Shown here piece after piece: positions 33,569 through 42,224 of a stretch of DNA of 64,000 nucleotides. Numbering within the stretch: position 1 is the first letter of the stretch; every line of letters starts with the position of its first letter. The stretch comes from an uncultured Lachnospiraceae bacterium (GTDB lineage: Bacteria > Bacillota > Clostridia > Lachnospirales > Lachnospiraceae), in the NCBI GenBank assembly GCA_900542015.1, contig UQLY01000001.1, positions 1 to 64,000 on the forward strand, in the 5' to 3' direction. A program made the translations under genes and the position numbers. A model generated the notes under the pieces. It worked only from the letters and a program-made list of their open reading frames with translations, ran no database searches and was not told the DNA's origin.

Positions 33569-35614
33569 CTAACCATTCTTCTTATATGCCGCACATACTT
33601 CCTTCGCTTCCCCCACCATCTGCATCTTCCCCTTCTCAATCCATACCACCTTCGTACAATTCTCAAGGATCGTGCCCATTCCGTGGGATACCATCAGCAC
33701 TGTGGAGCCGCCGTGGATCATTTCCTTTATCCTTTTCAGGCTCTTCTTCCTGAAAAATTCATCCCCGACGCTTAAGACCTCGTCCAATATCAGGATCTCC
33801 GCCGCGTCGCCCGCGGTAGCAATGGCAAAGCCGAGGCGGGACACCATGCCGGAAGAAAAATTTTTTACCTTTTCTTCCATGAAATCCTCCAGTTCGGCAA
33901 ACGCTACGATCTCATCATAGTGAGTATCCAAAAACTCCTTGGAATAGCCGATCATAGAACCGTTCAGATAGACATTTTCCCTTGCGGACAGCTCCATATC
34001 AAACCCGGTTCCCAGGGTCAGAAGCTGCACCTTCCGACGATCCACCAGGACCTGTCCGCCTGTGGGATTTAAAGCTCCCGAAACGATCCGAAGCAGGGTA
34101 CTCTTTCCGGAACCGTTTGTCCCGATGATTCCCACCACTTCTCCTTTAAACACATCGAAGCTGATATGATCCAGCGCCACAAGCTCCCGATAAGTTACCT
34201 GATGCTTCAGCCATTGGATCAGATATTCCTTTATCCCCGATGCGCTGCCCGTAGAGATATGAAATACCATGGTCACATCCTGTACGGAAATGACAGGCTG
34301 TTCCTTCTTTTCTCCGGCAGAGGCTTTTCTTTCCTGTTTTTCCGGTTCATGCAGCCCGGCAATCGGAAATTCCAGATCCAGCTGTTCCCTCTTTTTCCGT
34401 TCTTCCAGCCTCTTTTCCAGACTTTTATATTGCTGATACTTTTGCCGTCTTCTCCTTTTTTTGATCCTTGCCGCCCGGTATGCGCCGATACAGACAATCA
34501 GCAGCAGGATCATCGCCGCCAAAACGATATAGATCAGTTTTCTGGTCTGTACGGAGTCGGAGGTCTCGGACTGGTCTGCATTCCATTCCGTCAGGTTTCC
34601 TTCCGAATCGAACCGGTAAAATCCGCCGCTGCCTTCCTTGTCCATTGCATAAAATACATAATCTTCTTTGATCGCCTGCAAATTCAGCTCCGCAGGCCAC
34701 ACGCTGCACGCGTAGGCGGACATGTAATAGTATGTTTTTCCTTCCCTGTCAAACTCATAGCACCGGTACAGCAGGTCTTTTTCATCGCTGTAGGCATACA
34801 GGTAAAAGTTTTCTTCCCCGTCCATCAGATACAAAAGCCGCACGGTTCTTTCCGCGTTTGTCAGAAAACTGATTCGTCTTCCTTCGTAGCTGTCGACCCA
34901 GATACTGTAATTCCAATCGGCTGACGGCGGTACATATTGGGAATGATCTACAATATACAAGGTTTCCTCATTTTTCATATCCACGGCGGCAAGTATGGGA
35001 ATATCCGTCTCTATTCCGTAAAGCGCCGCATTGCTGCCGGGCTCTACATTGGTACCGGGCGCTGCATTGCTGCCGGATGCGGCATTTTCGTGCCCTGTAT
35101 CACTGCCGGACTCTGCATTTTCGTGCCCGGAAAGGTTGTCCGGGAAAGGGACTCCGCTTTCGTCGTCTCCTTCTATGCTGACGGGCGCATAGCCTAAGGT
35201 AACCACTTCAAAATCCTCCCCGCCGTTTCCTTCCGCCGTCTGTATGTCGGCGTAGCGGACGCTGATTCCCGCTTCCCCTCCGCCGATGGAGTGGAAATCC
35301 AGCATATATTTCACTTCTTCTCTGAGTCCGGTGCCCCGCAGGATGATAACGCCGTCCTGTTCGTCGTCGGCGCCTCCCAGATATTCCATGCGGGTTGTGT
35401 CATATTCCATTTCCACATAGTAGGTGCCGATCCCGGTATCTCCCCTGATATAAACGCCGATTTGAAATTGTTCATTGCTCTCCTTTGTATAGCTGTCGGA
35501 ACCGAAAGTGACTTCCGCGTTTTCGGCATATACCTGTACCGGTCGGAAAAAAACGGCGATCCCGACGGCTGCACACAGAGCGCCTATCCATTTTTTTGCT
35601 CTTGACTGTTTCAT
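33569..35614 (-). CDS. Glycan exporter ATPase with fused extracytoplasmic cohesin-like domain
   Basis: About 681 residues. A signal-anchor (about 7-28) is followed by a cohesin-like beta domain (about 32-145, VTFGSDSYTKESNEQFQIGV, YYVEMEYDTTRMEYLGG), a Gly/Ser/Asn/Glu-rich linker (GHENAESGSDTGHENAASGS), a second extracytoplasmic region, a TM (about 355-377) and a basic stretch. The TagH/Wzt-type ABC domain (about 440-680) has GTNGSGKST, FSSGMVSRLGF, ILILDEVLSVGDEFF and VSHGM. With the permease it would export lipid-linked glycan. ATG 35614 is chosen because the frame upstream overlaps the permease gene. TagH normally lacks an N-terminal outside domain; here an outer sensor or anchor seems built in. 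Confidence 0.85.
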   Translation of the reverse strand: MKQSRAKKWIGALCAAVGIAVFFRPVQVYAENAEVTFGSDSYTKESNEQFQIGVYIRGDTGIGTYYVEMEYDTTRMEYLGGADDEQDGVIILRGTGLREEVKYMLDFHSIGGGEAGISVRYADIQTAEGNGGEDFEVVTLGYAPVSIEGDDESGVPFPDNLSGHENAESGSDTGHENAASGSNAAPGTNVEPGSNAALYGIETDIPILAAVDMKNEETLYIVDHSQYVPPSADWNYSIWVDSYEGRRISFLTNAERTVRLLYLMDGEENFYLYAYSDEKDLLYRCYEFDREGKTYYYMSAYACSVWPAELNLQAIKEDYVFYAMDKEGSGGFYRFDSEGNLTEWNADQSETSDSVQTRKLIYIVLAAMILLLIVCIGAYRAARIKKRRRRQKYQQYKSLEKRLEERKKREQLDLEFPIAGLHEPEKQERKASAGEKKEQPVISVQDVTMVFHISTGSASGIKEYLIQWLKHQVTYRELVALDHISFDVFKGEVVGIIGTNGSGKSTLLRIVSGALNPTGGQVLVDRRKVQLLTLGTGFDMELSARENVYLNGSMIGYSKEFLDTHYDEIVAFAELEDFMEEKVKNFSSGMVSRLGFAIATAGDAAEILILDEVLSVGDEFFRKKSLKRIKEMIHGGSTVLMVSHGMGTILENCTKVVWIEKGKMQMVGEAKEVCAAYKKNG

Positions 35615-35624
35615 TTTGTTATTC

Positions 35625-36410
35625 CTACATCTTCTGCATAACCAGATTTTCATTTTTCTTAAATATCAGATACCCCGCTATAAAGCATCCGACTCCCCAG
35701 AGAATCATCCTGATCCATACGCCGGGCTCCGGCATAACCTTATATAAAATAATGTCCCTTGCAAACAGGATGTAATTATAGATCGGATTCATCCGGATTA
35801 CGGTTCTTATGGTTTCATTTAATCCGTCCACCGGATAAAAAATCGCCGAAAGATACATCCACAGGGTCAGGACCACGGAATACAGATATTTAATGTCTCC
35901 GAAGAAGACATACAGAACGGACAGCAAAAAGCCGACTCCGGCGGAAAACAGGAGAATAAACGCCACATCAATCGGGAAAAGCAGCATATAAAGACTGGGT
36001 CTTACCCGGAATATGATTAACATCAGCACATAAGCCACACAGGTATAGCCAAAATTGGTAAGCGCCGTCAAGATCCTTGCCATAACAAAGGTCTGTTTGG
36101 TCAGCTTTACCTTTAACAGCATCGTGCGGTTATCCACTAATGCTGTCATTGCCGAATTGGTAGCCTGTGAAAACAGCTGCCAGAAAATGCTTCCCGTCAG
36201 ATAATAAATGGGAAAGTTTTCGATGGAACGTTTGAACATGGTGGAAAAGATCATGGACAGCACTGCCATGGACAGCAGCGGATTCAACACGCTCCACACG
36301 ATTCCCAGATAGGATCTGGCATACTTTCTCTTTATTTCTCTGGATACCAATTGTTTTACCGCAAATAGGTATTGCCGGCGTTCTTCTTTTCCGGTTCTCA
36401 TCTCAAACAT
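35625..36410 (-). CDS. ABC-2 type glycan export permease (TagG/Wzm-like)
   Basis: 261 residues with about six TMs, REIKRKYARSYLGIVWSVLN near the N-terminus and AIFYPVDGLNE in the fifth TM region, as in TagG/Wzm polysaccharide exporters. It partners with the ATPase encoded 10 bp downstream. It overlaps the upstream gene by 8 bp; ATG 36410 or 36401 is possible. Confidence 0.92.
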   Translation of the reverse strand: MFEMRTGKEERRQYLFAVKQLVSREIKRKYARSYLGIVWSVLNPLLSMAVLSMIFSTMFKRSIENFPIYYLTGSIFWQLFSQATNSAMTALVDNRTMLLKVKLTKQTFVMARILTALTNFGYTCVAYVLMLIIFRVRPSLYMLLFPIDVAFILLFSAGVGFLLSVLYVFFGDIKYLYSVVLTLWMYLSAIFYPVDGLNETIRTVIRMNPIYNYILFARDIILYKVMPEPGVWIRMILWGVGCFIAGYLIFKKNENLVMQKM

Positions 36411-37785
36411 CCTGTCTCTTTCCTGCTTTTATCTGCTTTCTTGCATAAATAAAGTATTTATATAATCTGGCGTGATACAAATTGCTCTTAATATTTTCTC
36501 CGTATCTGACGATGCTTCCCTCAATCCATGCGCTTTCATGGATGGAAGTTTTCTTGATCCCCGATAGGATAAACAGCTTGCGAACCAGACGCTGATCCAG
36601 GATTTCTTCCCCGGTCAGCTCCGCCGCAACCTTTTTCAGATCGTTTTCCAGCACGTCATCCGAAAAGAGGTTGTCTCCGTATGCCTTTACGGCAAGCTCC
36701 GTGGGCTTTGACATAAAGGACAGGAACAGCTTTTCAATCGTCTTTTTTTCCGCTTCTGTCTGCCGTTTTCCGCCCTCCGGCTCCTTATAGTAGTAAAGAA
36801 AGCGCTCCAGCACCCGGAGGTTTTCTTCCAACTGTTCCCGATTGGGGCGGTCAGACAGATCCGTTCTTGGCATATAGGTTCCGTTTCTGTTGACATATCC
36901 GACGGTCATTCCCTCTTTGGAGGAACAAATGGTTTCAAAGAGGGAATTGCTGAAATGTACTTTTCTTGTCAATCCCTTTTCCGGTGAAAAATAGTAAGCA
37001 TGATACTTATCCGGATCTGCTTCCTTCGGCAGTTCATACAATCCGAAATAATATCCTTCCAACGAAATGTCCGGATTGTTACTTCGCAGCAACGTCTGTA
37101 TGGACTGTTGCAGGGTTCCTGTCCATCCGCTGTCCACAATGGCGTAGGGAGTCTCCGATAAAAGCCCTTCCTGCTTCAGATACCCCATCGCCTTTTGATA
37201 TTCGTCTGCGGAATGGGCTTCCATATATTGCAGGAGCTTTTTTTGCTGCATAAGGGTTTTCTTTAATTCCTGTATCTGGCGGTAATTTAAAATATCCCGG
37301 TATCGGTCCTGCCAGCCGATAGCAAAGATGATTTCAACGGCTTCCTCCACGGTCAGCGCAGCGCGCCCCAGGATTTTTTCCAGAGTCACATCGATTCCGC
37401 CGACGCAGATTTTATCCATGCTCTTTGCCGGATTCAAATGGTATTCGGGCACCCGCATGGCATACCTTGATACATACAGATATCTGCATTCCAGGGAAAG
37501 TCCCCGCAGCTTTGCCAGTCTTAATGCGATCTGATACATCTGCCAGCCGTCCCGGCTCAGGAAATAAAGTCTTTGTTTGCCGGAAGCAGCCGCCTCATCC
37601 AGCACCCAGCCCACAAACTTTGTCAGCGCAGGCAACAAAGCATAAAGATACAGCCCGGTATCATACCACAGGGGTCTTTCCTTTTCCACCGCTGCGATCG
37701 CCGAGAGAATACAGGGTTCTTTGGCAAGGATAGTTTTATATGCCTCAAATCTGTCCGCTTTCTGCTCACTGTGTCCCGGTACCAA
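36403..37785 (-). CDS. COG5610 C-terminal-like protein without HAD domain
   Basis: About 460 residues, similar to the second half of the HAD protein at 18039-20090: RLYFLSRDGWQMYQIALRLA, YLYVSRYAMRVPEYH and YAIVDSGWTGTLQQSIQTLL align with LFLSRDG, YWSRAAA and IDIGWAGSG there. So a conserved domain is used with and without the HAD part in one locus. Its function is unknown; location among exporter and transferase genes suggests glycan assembly. Start: a TTG at 37785 lies 8 nt after a perfect AGGAGG; a GTG at 37791 is only 2 nt from it. It overlaps the upstream lipoprotein gene. Confidence 0.75.
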   Translation of the reverse strand: MVPGHSEQKADRFEAYKTILAKEPCILSAIAAVEKERPLWYDTGLYLYALLPALTKFVGWVLDEAAASGKQRLYFLSRDGWQMYQIALRLAKLRGLSLECRYLYVSRYAMRVPEYHLNPAKSMDKICVGGIDVTLEKILGRAALTVEEAVEIIFAIGWQDRYRDILNYRQIQELKKTLMQQKKLLQYMEAHSADEYQKAMGYLKQEGLLSETPYAIVDSGWTGTLQQSIQTLLRSNNPDISLEGYYFGLYELPKEADPDKYHAYYFSPEKGLTRKVHFSNSLFETICSSKEGMTVGYVNRNGTYMPRTDLSDRPNREQLEENLRVLERFLYYYKEPEGGKRQTEAEKKTIEKLFLSFMSKPTELAVKAYGDNLFSDDVLENDLKKVAAELTGEEILDQRLVRKLFILSGIKKTSIHESAWIEGSIVRYGENIKSNLYHARLYKYFIYARKQIKAGKRQDV

Positions 37786-38404
37786 ATACACCGCCTCCTA
37801 AATTTCCGCTGACCGTATGCTCTTCTTTCCCGGATTCATCCCCCTGATCCGTGGTTTCTTCCTGATTTTGCGCTTCGCCGCCTCCATTGCCCGGCGTCGC
37901 GGCGGGGTAATTTGCATTGCCCGGCGTTCCGCCGACGGCAGGATTTGGTTTCTCCGGCGTTTCTTCCTCCGCCTCTTCCTCCTCCGGCTCGTTTCCGGTT
38001 TCTTCCTCTCCCACCGCATCCGCCGTTATATAGGCGACTCTGCCGTTGTAGTTGATTTTGCACCATGCGCCGTCTTCAACCGTTTCGATCAAGGAGATCC
38101 TGTCTCCCTCTTGGACGCTTCCGATTTTGACCGCGTCCTCTGACGGCTGGTTATAGATATCGGCGTCTTCCAGCGCTACCCGGGATTTTTCCTGCTCCAG
38201 ACCGGTTGCTTCCGATCTCACGGGTTCCCGGATCGGCTCGTCCGCTTCCGGCTCCGGCTCTGCTTCGATAAAGGTAACCTCATAGGCACGGTCTACCCCT
38301 TGTGCCTGAACATACTGTTTTGCCTCCGGTTCTTTTGCGCCGCAGCCGGACAACAGCCCTGTTACCGTCAGTATCATGGGAATTATCAAAAGCCTTTTCC
38401 TCAT
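37766..38404 (-). CDS. SH3-domain lipoprotein
   Basis: About 212 residues. Signal peptide with lipobox LLSGC, an acidic region, an SH3b-type domain (about 75-130, VALEDADIYNQPSEDAVKIG, GAWCKINYNGRVAYI), then a Glu- and Pro-rich tail ending in Gly/Asn-rich low complexity. SH3b domains bind cell-wall peptides or glycan. The ATG overlaps the preceding GT2 stop (ATGA). It lies between glycosyltransferase and exporter genes; it may help attach or survey the wall glycan (inference). Confidence 0.8.
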   Translation of the reverse strand: MRKRLLIIPMILTVTGLLSGCGAKEPEAKQYVQAQGVDRAYEVTFIEAEPEPEADEPIREPVRSEATGLEQEKSRVALEDADIYNQPSEDAVKIGSVQEGDRISLIETVEDGAWCKINYNGRVAYITADAVGEEETGNEPEEEEAEEETPEKPNPAVGGTPGNANYPAATPGNGGGEAQNQEETTDQGDESGKEEHTVSGNLGGGVFGTGTQ

Positions 38405-39219
38405 AGTTCTGATTCCTTCCTTTTCAGCCATGCGATCCACCCTGCGGGCAGTATGCCTCCTGCAAGGGGTCTTAATACATACAGCCAGCCAAAGGGAAGC
38501 AGGATTCCCATCGCCTTAAAATTGCGGAAGCGCAGCTTTGCCTCATTGATGCGGTATTTCATCTTCCTTTTGTGAAACGATTCCTTATCCTCCCGGTAAC
38601 AGAACAGATCCTGTTGGATGTTATATCCTCTCAGTCCCTTTCTCCTTAAACGCATAAAGATCTCGTAATCCTCGCACCGCAGCGTTTCTTCCGTATCCAT
38701 GTAGCCGCCGTTATGGTCAAAGATTTCTCTCCGATACATGACCGTCGGATGGATATAGGGCGAATATTTCAGATAATCCCGATATTCGGGTCTTTCCGGC
38801 ATTTTTCTTTTTCCCCATATTCCCTTTTCGTCAAAGAGATCCGTATTGCATCCGCACCAGGCGTACGCCGGGTTGGATTCCAAAAAATCATATTGGACCC
38901 GCAGCCTTTCCGGATAGGAAAAATCATCCGCATCCATCCTTGCGATATATCTGCCTTTTGCTAAGCCGATGCAGGCGTTCAGCGAAAAGGCAAGCCCGTG
39001 GTTTTCTTCCCTGCCGATCAGAATGATCCGCTTATCCAGCATTTTTAGTTCCCGGATATAGCCCGCCGCATCCGGTGAAGAACCGTCGTCATAGATGATA
39101 AATTCAAAGTTTTGAAAGGTCTGGGCGAGGATCGACTGTACCGCTTTGTGCAAGGCGTCTCTGTCCCACTGGTTATATACCCCCATGATCACGGATATCT
39201 CCGGCGTCCGCTCCCTCAT
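38401..39219 (-). CDS. Family 2 glycosyltransferase
   Basis: 272 residues: ISVIMGVYNQWDRDALHKAV, FIIYDDGSSPDAAGYI, YIARMDADDFSYPERLR with the DxD site, and LRCEDYEIFMRLRRKG. Cytoplasmic-side glycan assembly. ATG 39219 overlaps the stop of the GT4 gene (ATGA); the frame is open upstream, but that part lies inside the GT4 gene. Confidence 0.92.
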   Translation of the reverse strand: MRERTPEISVIMGVYNQWDRDALHKAVQSILAQTFQNFEFIIYDDGSSPDAAGYIRELKMLDKRIILIGREENHGLAFSLNACIGLAKGRYIARMDADDFSYPERLRVQYDFLESNPAYAWCGCNTDLFDEKGIWGKRKMPERPEYRDYLKYSPYIHPTVMYRREIFDHNGGYMDTEETLRCEDYEIFMRLRRKGLRGYNIQQDLFCYREDKESFHKRKMKYRINEAKLRFRNFKAMGILLPFGWLYVLRPLAGGILPAGWIAWLKRKESEL

Positions 39220-40394
39220 ACCGGCATGCCGCCTTTGCCTGTTTTCATACTGATTTCCTGATCTGCTTTTGCATAAATATCCCGCATGACCTCGCCGACA
39301 GCCTCTATGCTGAAGCGCTCCGCAATACTGCGGCAATGCCCCGCCAGTTCTTTCCGGTAACGCTCGTCCGAATAGAGCCTTTCGATCGCTTTTGCAAACG
39401 AGAGCATATTATAAGGCTCGCATACCAGCCCTGCGTAACCGTCGTGGCTGTATTCCCTTGTCCCGCGATTATCCGCCACGATCAGGGGCACCCCCGTGGC
39501 AAGCGCCTCGACTGCCGCGATTCCCAGCCCTTCCCGGATGGACGGAAAGGCAAAACAGTCCGCGGTCTGCAGGATTTCTTCCACATCCGTGCGGTACCCC
39601 AAAAGGCGCACCTGCTCTTTCAGCCCGTTTTTTAAAATCAGTTCCCCAAGCTCCTCTTCCCTGCTTCCTTTTCCGCAAATGCTGTAATAAATATCCTTTT
39701 TCCCCAGCTCTGCGATCGCCTCTATGATGATTTTCTGATTTTTATTGATATTCAGTTCCGCAGCCGTCACAATGTGGAAGGCATCCTGCGGAATGCCCAG
39801 CTCTTTTCGTTTCGGGGCGTTCTCTTCCGGTCTTGCCTGAAACCGCTCAATATCCACGCCCACTCCGTAGATACGTTCCACGCTTCCGTTTTTCTTTAAC
39901 CGGAATCTTTTCGCCCTGTCATAATCTTCTTTATTGATCGTGATGATCAGATCCGTTTTATGCGCCAGAAATTTTTCCGCCGTATAATAAAGAACCCAGT
40001 TTTTCACGGGCGCGCCCTTATAAAAGTGAAATCCATGCGCCGTATAGATCACATACGGCTTATTTCTGACGCTTCCTGCCGCCAGTCTTCCGATTGCGGC
40101 TCCCATGGGATTATGACAGTGCACCAGCCCGATATTTTCCCTGATCATAATCTGTCTTAACTGTTTTAATGCCTTCAGATTTTTGCCGACGGCAAAAGGA
40201 CTTTTCTCAATATCGATCTGGTGAAGCCTGATCCCTTTTTCCCTTAATCCCTTTCTGCTGAAGGAGTAGACCGGATGATGGAAATTGGTGGCATAGTGTA
40301 TCTCATAACCGTATTCCTGCAGGATTTTCACGTCGTTCATCTCAAATTGCGGGAGAAAACCGCTGATTGTTGTAATGATTAGCGCTTTCTTCAT
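39216..40394 (-). CDS. Family 4 glycosyltransferase
   Basis: 392 residues, GT-B fold: N-terminal ISGFLPQFEMNDVKILQEYG and HCHNPMGAAIGRLAA; C-terminal HIVTAAELNINKNQKIIIEA, GYRTDVEEILQTADCFAFPS and REGLGIAAVEALATGVPLIV with the EX7E-type Glu pair. Transfers a hexose from a nucleotide sugar. It starts 1 bp after the LCP gene stop and is coupled to the next GT2. Confidence 0.94.
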   Translation of the reverse strand: MKKALIITTISGFLPQFEMNDVKILQEYGYEIHYATNFHHPVYSFSRKGLREKGIRLHQIDIEKSPFAVGKNLKALKQLRQIMIRENIGLVHCHNPMGAAIGRLAAGSVRNKPYVIYTAHGFHFYKGAPVKNWVLYYTAEKFLAHKTDLIITINKEDYDRAKRFRLKKNGSVERIYGVGVDIERFQARPEENAPKRKELGIPQDAFHIVTAAELNINKNQKIIIEAIAELGKKDIYYSICGKGSREEELGELILKNGLKEQVRLLGYRTDVEEILQTADCFAFPSIREGLGIAAVEALATGVPLIVADNRGTREYSHDGYAGLVCEPYNMLSFAKAIERLYSDERYRKELAGHCRSIAERFSIEAVGEVMRDIYAKADQEISMKTGKGGMPV

Positions 40395-40395
40395 G

Positions 40396-41904
40396 TCACT
40401 CTCCGTCTAACGTCTCTTCTATGAGTTTCTTTGCCTCCGCTACCTTCTCTTCATCCGGGATCATAACATAGGCGGTTACGCCCGGCATGGAATAAGTCGT
40501 CTCATGACTGCCGCGCCCCGTAACGGAATACGTATCCACCTGCCACGAGGTTTGTGCCGACAACTGGTTTTTTACCATGGAATAGATCAGACCGGACGGA
40601 ATATCCGTCTGAAAGCAGTCCGTCAGCCCTTCCAGGATTTCGTCATAATGATATAAAAACTCGACGGTTGCCAGTTTACTGATCATCGCCTTGACGACCT
40701 CCATCTGATTGATCCCCCGCTGCACGTCGCCCGATGCAAAAGCATGGCGCTCTCTGGCAAAAGCAAGCGCTTCCCTGCCCGATAAATGATTGTAGCCCAC
40801 GGTATAGTGTCTGACCGGTTCTACCGTAAACTCATATGCCGAATAAACATCGATTCCGCCCAGAGTATCAATGATATCCTCAAACCCGCTGAAATTCATG
40901 CGGACATAGTAGTCTATCTCAATGCCGTAGAGCTGTTCCAGGGCTCCTTCGGAATTATCCACGCCATACAGCCCCGCATGGGTCAGCTTATCTCTCACGG
41001 TCCCGCTGACAGGCAGCGTCACATAATAATCCCGTGGCGTATTGATCAGCTGAATATGCCCGGTACGGGTATTTACCGCCGCAAGGATATTCACATCGCT
41101 CCGGCTTCTGACGTTGACGCTTCCAAAGGTATCGATCCCGCTGATATATACAATAAAGCTTTCCTCATCCGAAGAAAGTCTGCGGGGGTCCTCCGTCGGC
41201 GCTATGTCTTCCCCAGTATCCTGCGCTTCTTCCGGCTTTGCCGTTTCTTCGGGATCTGCGACCGTTTCCTCAACCTGCGTCTCGACCTCCACGGTATCCA
41301 GCACCCTGACTTTGTCCGCAAAATCCTCATAGCCGTCCAGCCCGCTTATGATATCTACATATGCTTCGTCCAGGATCACGGCGTCTTCTTTTTTCTCCAA
41401 CAAAGCGTTGCAAAGAGAAATCACATCTGCATAGCCGCTGTAATCGGCGTCCGGCGAAAGCATTTCATACAATTTTTCCGTCATTTCCTTTGCCGCAGCG
41501 TCTTGTTCTGCATAACCGACCGCATACCCTGAAATATCCGTCACAGCCTTTGCAGGATTTTCCTCTAAAACGACCACCGCCATCCTCGTAATTTCCGTCG
41601 GCACGCTGTCACTGATCTTTTGCAGAGTGTTATCCAGCTTGTATAACGCCAGACTGCCGCAAAGCATTGCAAGGGACAGCAGGATACAGACTGCATCCGC
41701 CAAAAAAACGGCATTTCTTTTTTTGGATATCATGACCGCCGCCAGCATAGCGATATTGACGATTGCCACGAGAAGCACATACGCGGCGATATATCCCCCG
41801 GGCAGCATATTCATCCTGCATACCCTGATCAATAACGCGGCTGCAAAGATCAGCTGGAGCGCCATTAAAATAAGAAATACCGACTTTTGTGTCTTTCCTT
41901 TCAC
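40396..41904 (-). CDS. LytR-CpsA-Psr (LCP) family wall-glycan ligase
   Basis: 502 residues. Three N-terminal TMs (about 8-30, 38-60, 66-88), an acidic extracytoplasmic region with a Glu/Thr-rich linker, then the LCP domain (about 255-430: RSDVNILAAVNTRTGHIQLI, NTPRDYYVTL, GREALAFARERHAF). LCP proteins transfer undecaprenyl-linked polymers to peptidoglycan. First gene of the cluster, so regulation of the whole operon should act in the region upstream of it. The extra TMs before the LCP domain are more than the usual single anchor. Confidence 0.93.
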   Translation of the reverse strand: MKGKTQKSVFLILMALQLIFAAALLIRVCRMNMLPGGYIAAYVLLVAIVNIAMLAAVMISKKRNAVFLADAVCILLSLAMLCGSLALYKLDNTLQKISDSVPTEITRMAVVVLEENPAKAVTDISGYAVGYAEQDAAAKEMTEKLYEMLSPDADYSGYADVISLCNALLEKKEDAVILDEAYVDIISGLDGYEDFADKVRVLDTVEVETQVEETVADPEETAKPEEAQDTGEDIAPTEDPRRLSSDEESFIVYISGIDTFGSVNVRSRSDVNILAAVNTRTGHIQLINTPRDYYVTLPVSGTVRDKLTHAGLYGVDNSEGALEQLYGIEIDYYVRMNFSGFEDIIDTLGGIDVYSAYEFTVEPVRHYTVGYNHLSGREALAFARERHAFASGDVQRGINQMEVVKAMISKLATVEFLYHYDEILEGLTDCFQTDIPSGLIYSMVKNQLSAQTSWQVDTYSVTGRGSHETTYSMPGVTAYVMIPDEEKVAEAKKLIEETLDGE

Positions 41905-42224
41905 CTTCCTAAGCCTTCTTTCCTGCTTTTCCCAAATTGTTTACCCTGCATAGTATTCTAAAAGCCAACCGATACAGTCTGCAATATGAGACAAAATAAA
42001 TGACAACTACTTTTTTCATCACTTGAATCCCTGCGTTTCCATTCTTCAAAATCAAAATTTTTTCAACCGCCAAAAAGCCTGTTTTTTCAACAACTTTTAT
42101 ATGTGACAAAATATGTGACAAAATTTTCGTCCTAGCTATTTGTCAAAAAATGCCATACAATATGTCATAATAATTAACATTTTGTCAATTTCTTCATTTT
42201 TTCTATTCTGGAGGGGGATACATC
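41905..42224. promoter_or_regulatory. Divergent control region with repeated TGTGACAAAAT motifs
   Basis: 320 bp between the glycan operon and the HTH regulator. TGTGACAAAAT occurs twice 12 bp apart (42102-42112, 42114-42124). Related or inverted forms lie at 41985-41998 (ATATGAGACAAAAT), 42138-42145 (ATTTGTCA), 42161-42169 (TATGTCATA) and 42179-42188 (ATTTTGTCAA). They probably form operators for the adjacent regulator; -35-like TTGTCA units overlap them. No convincing gene lies here. Confidence 0.55.

Noticed and set aside
34166..34924. 252-codon plus-strand ORF
   Set aside because: Antisense to the exporter ATPase gene, which has clear domain motifs on the minus strand.
40786..41532. 248-codon plus-strand ORF
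   Set aside because: Antisense to the LCP gene; the protein has no recognisable features.
41909..42121. 70-codon minus-strand ORF upstream of the LCP gene
   Set aside because: No SD, overlaps the operator-like repeats and has no protein-like conservation signal; treated as leader and control DNA.
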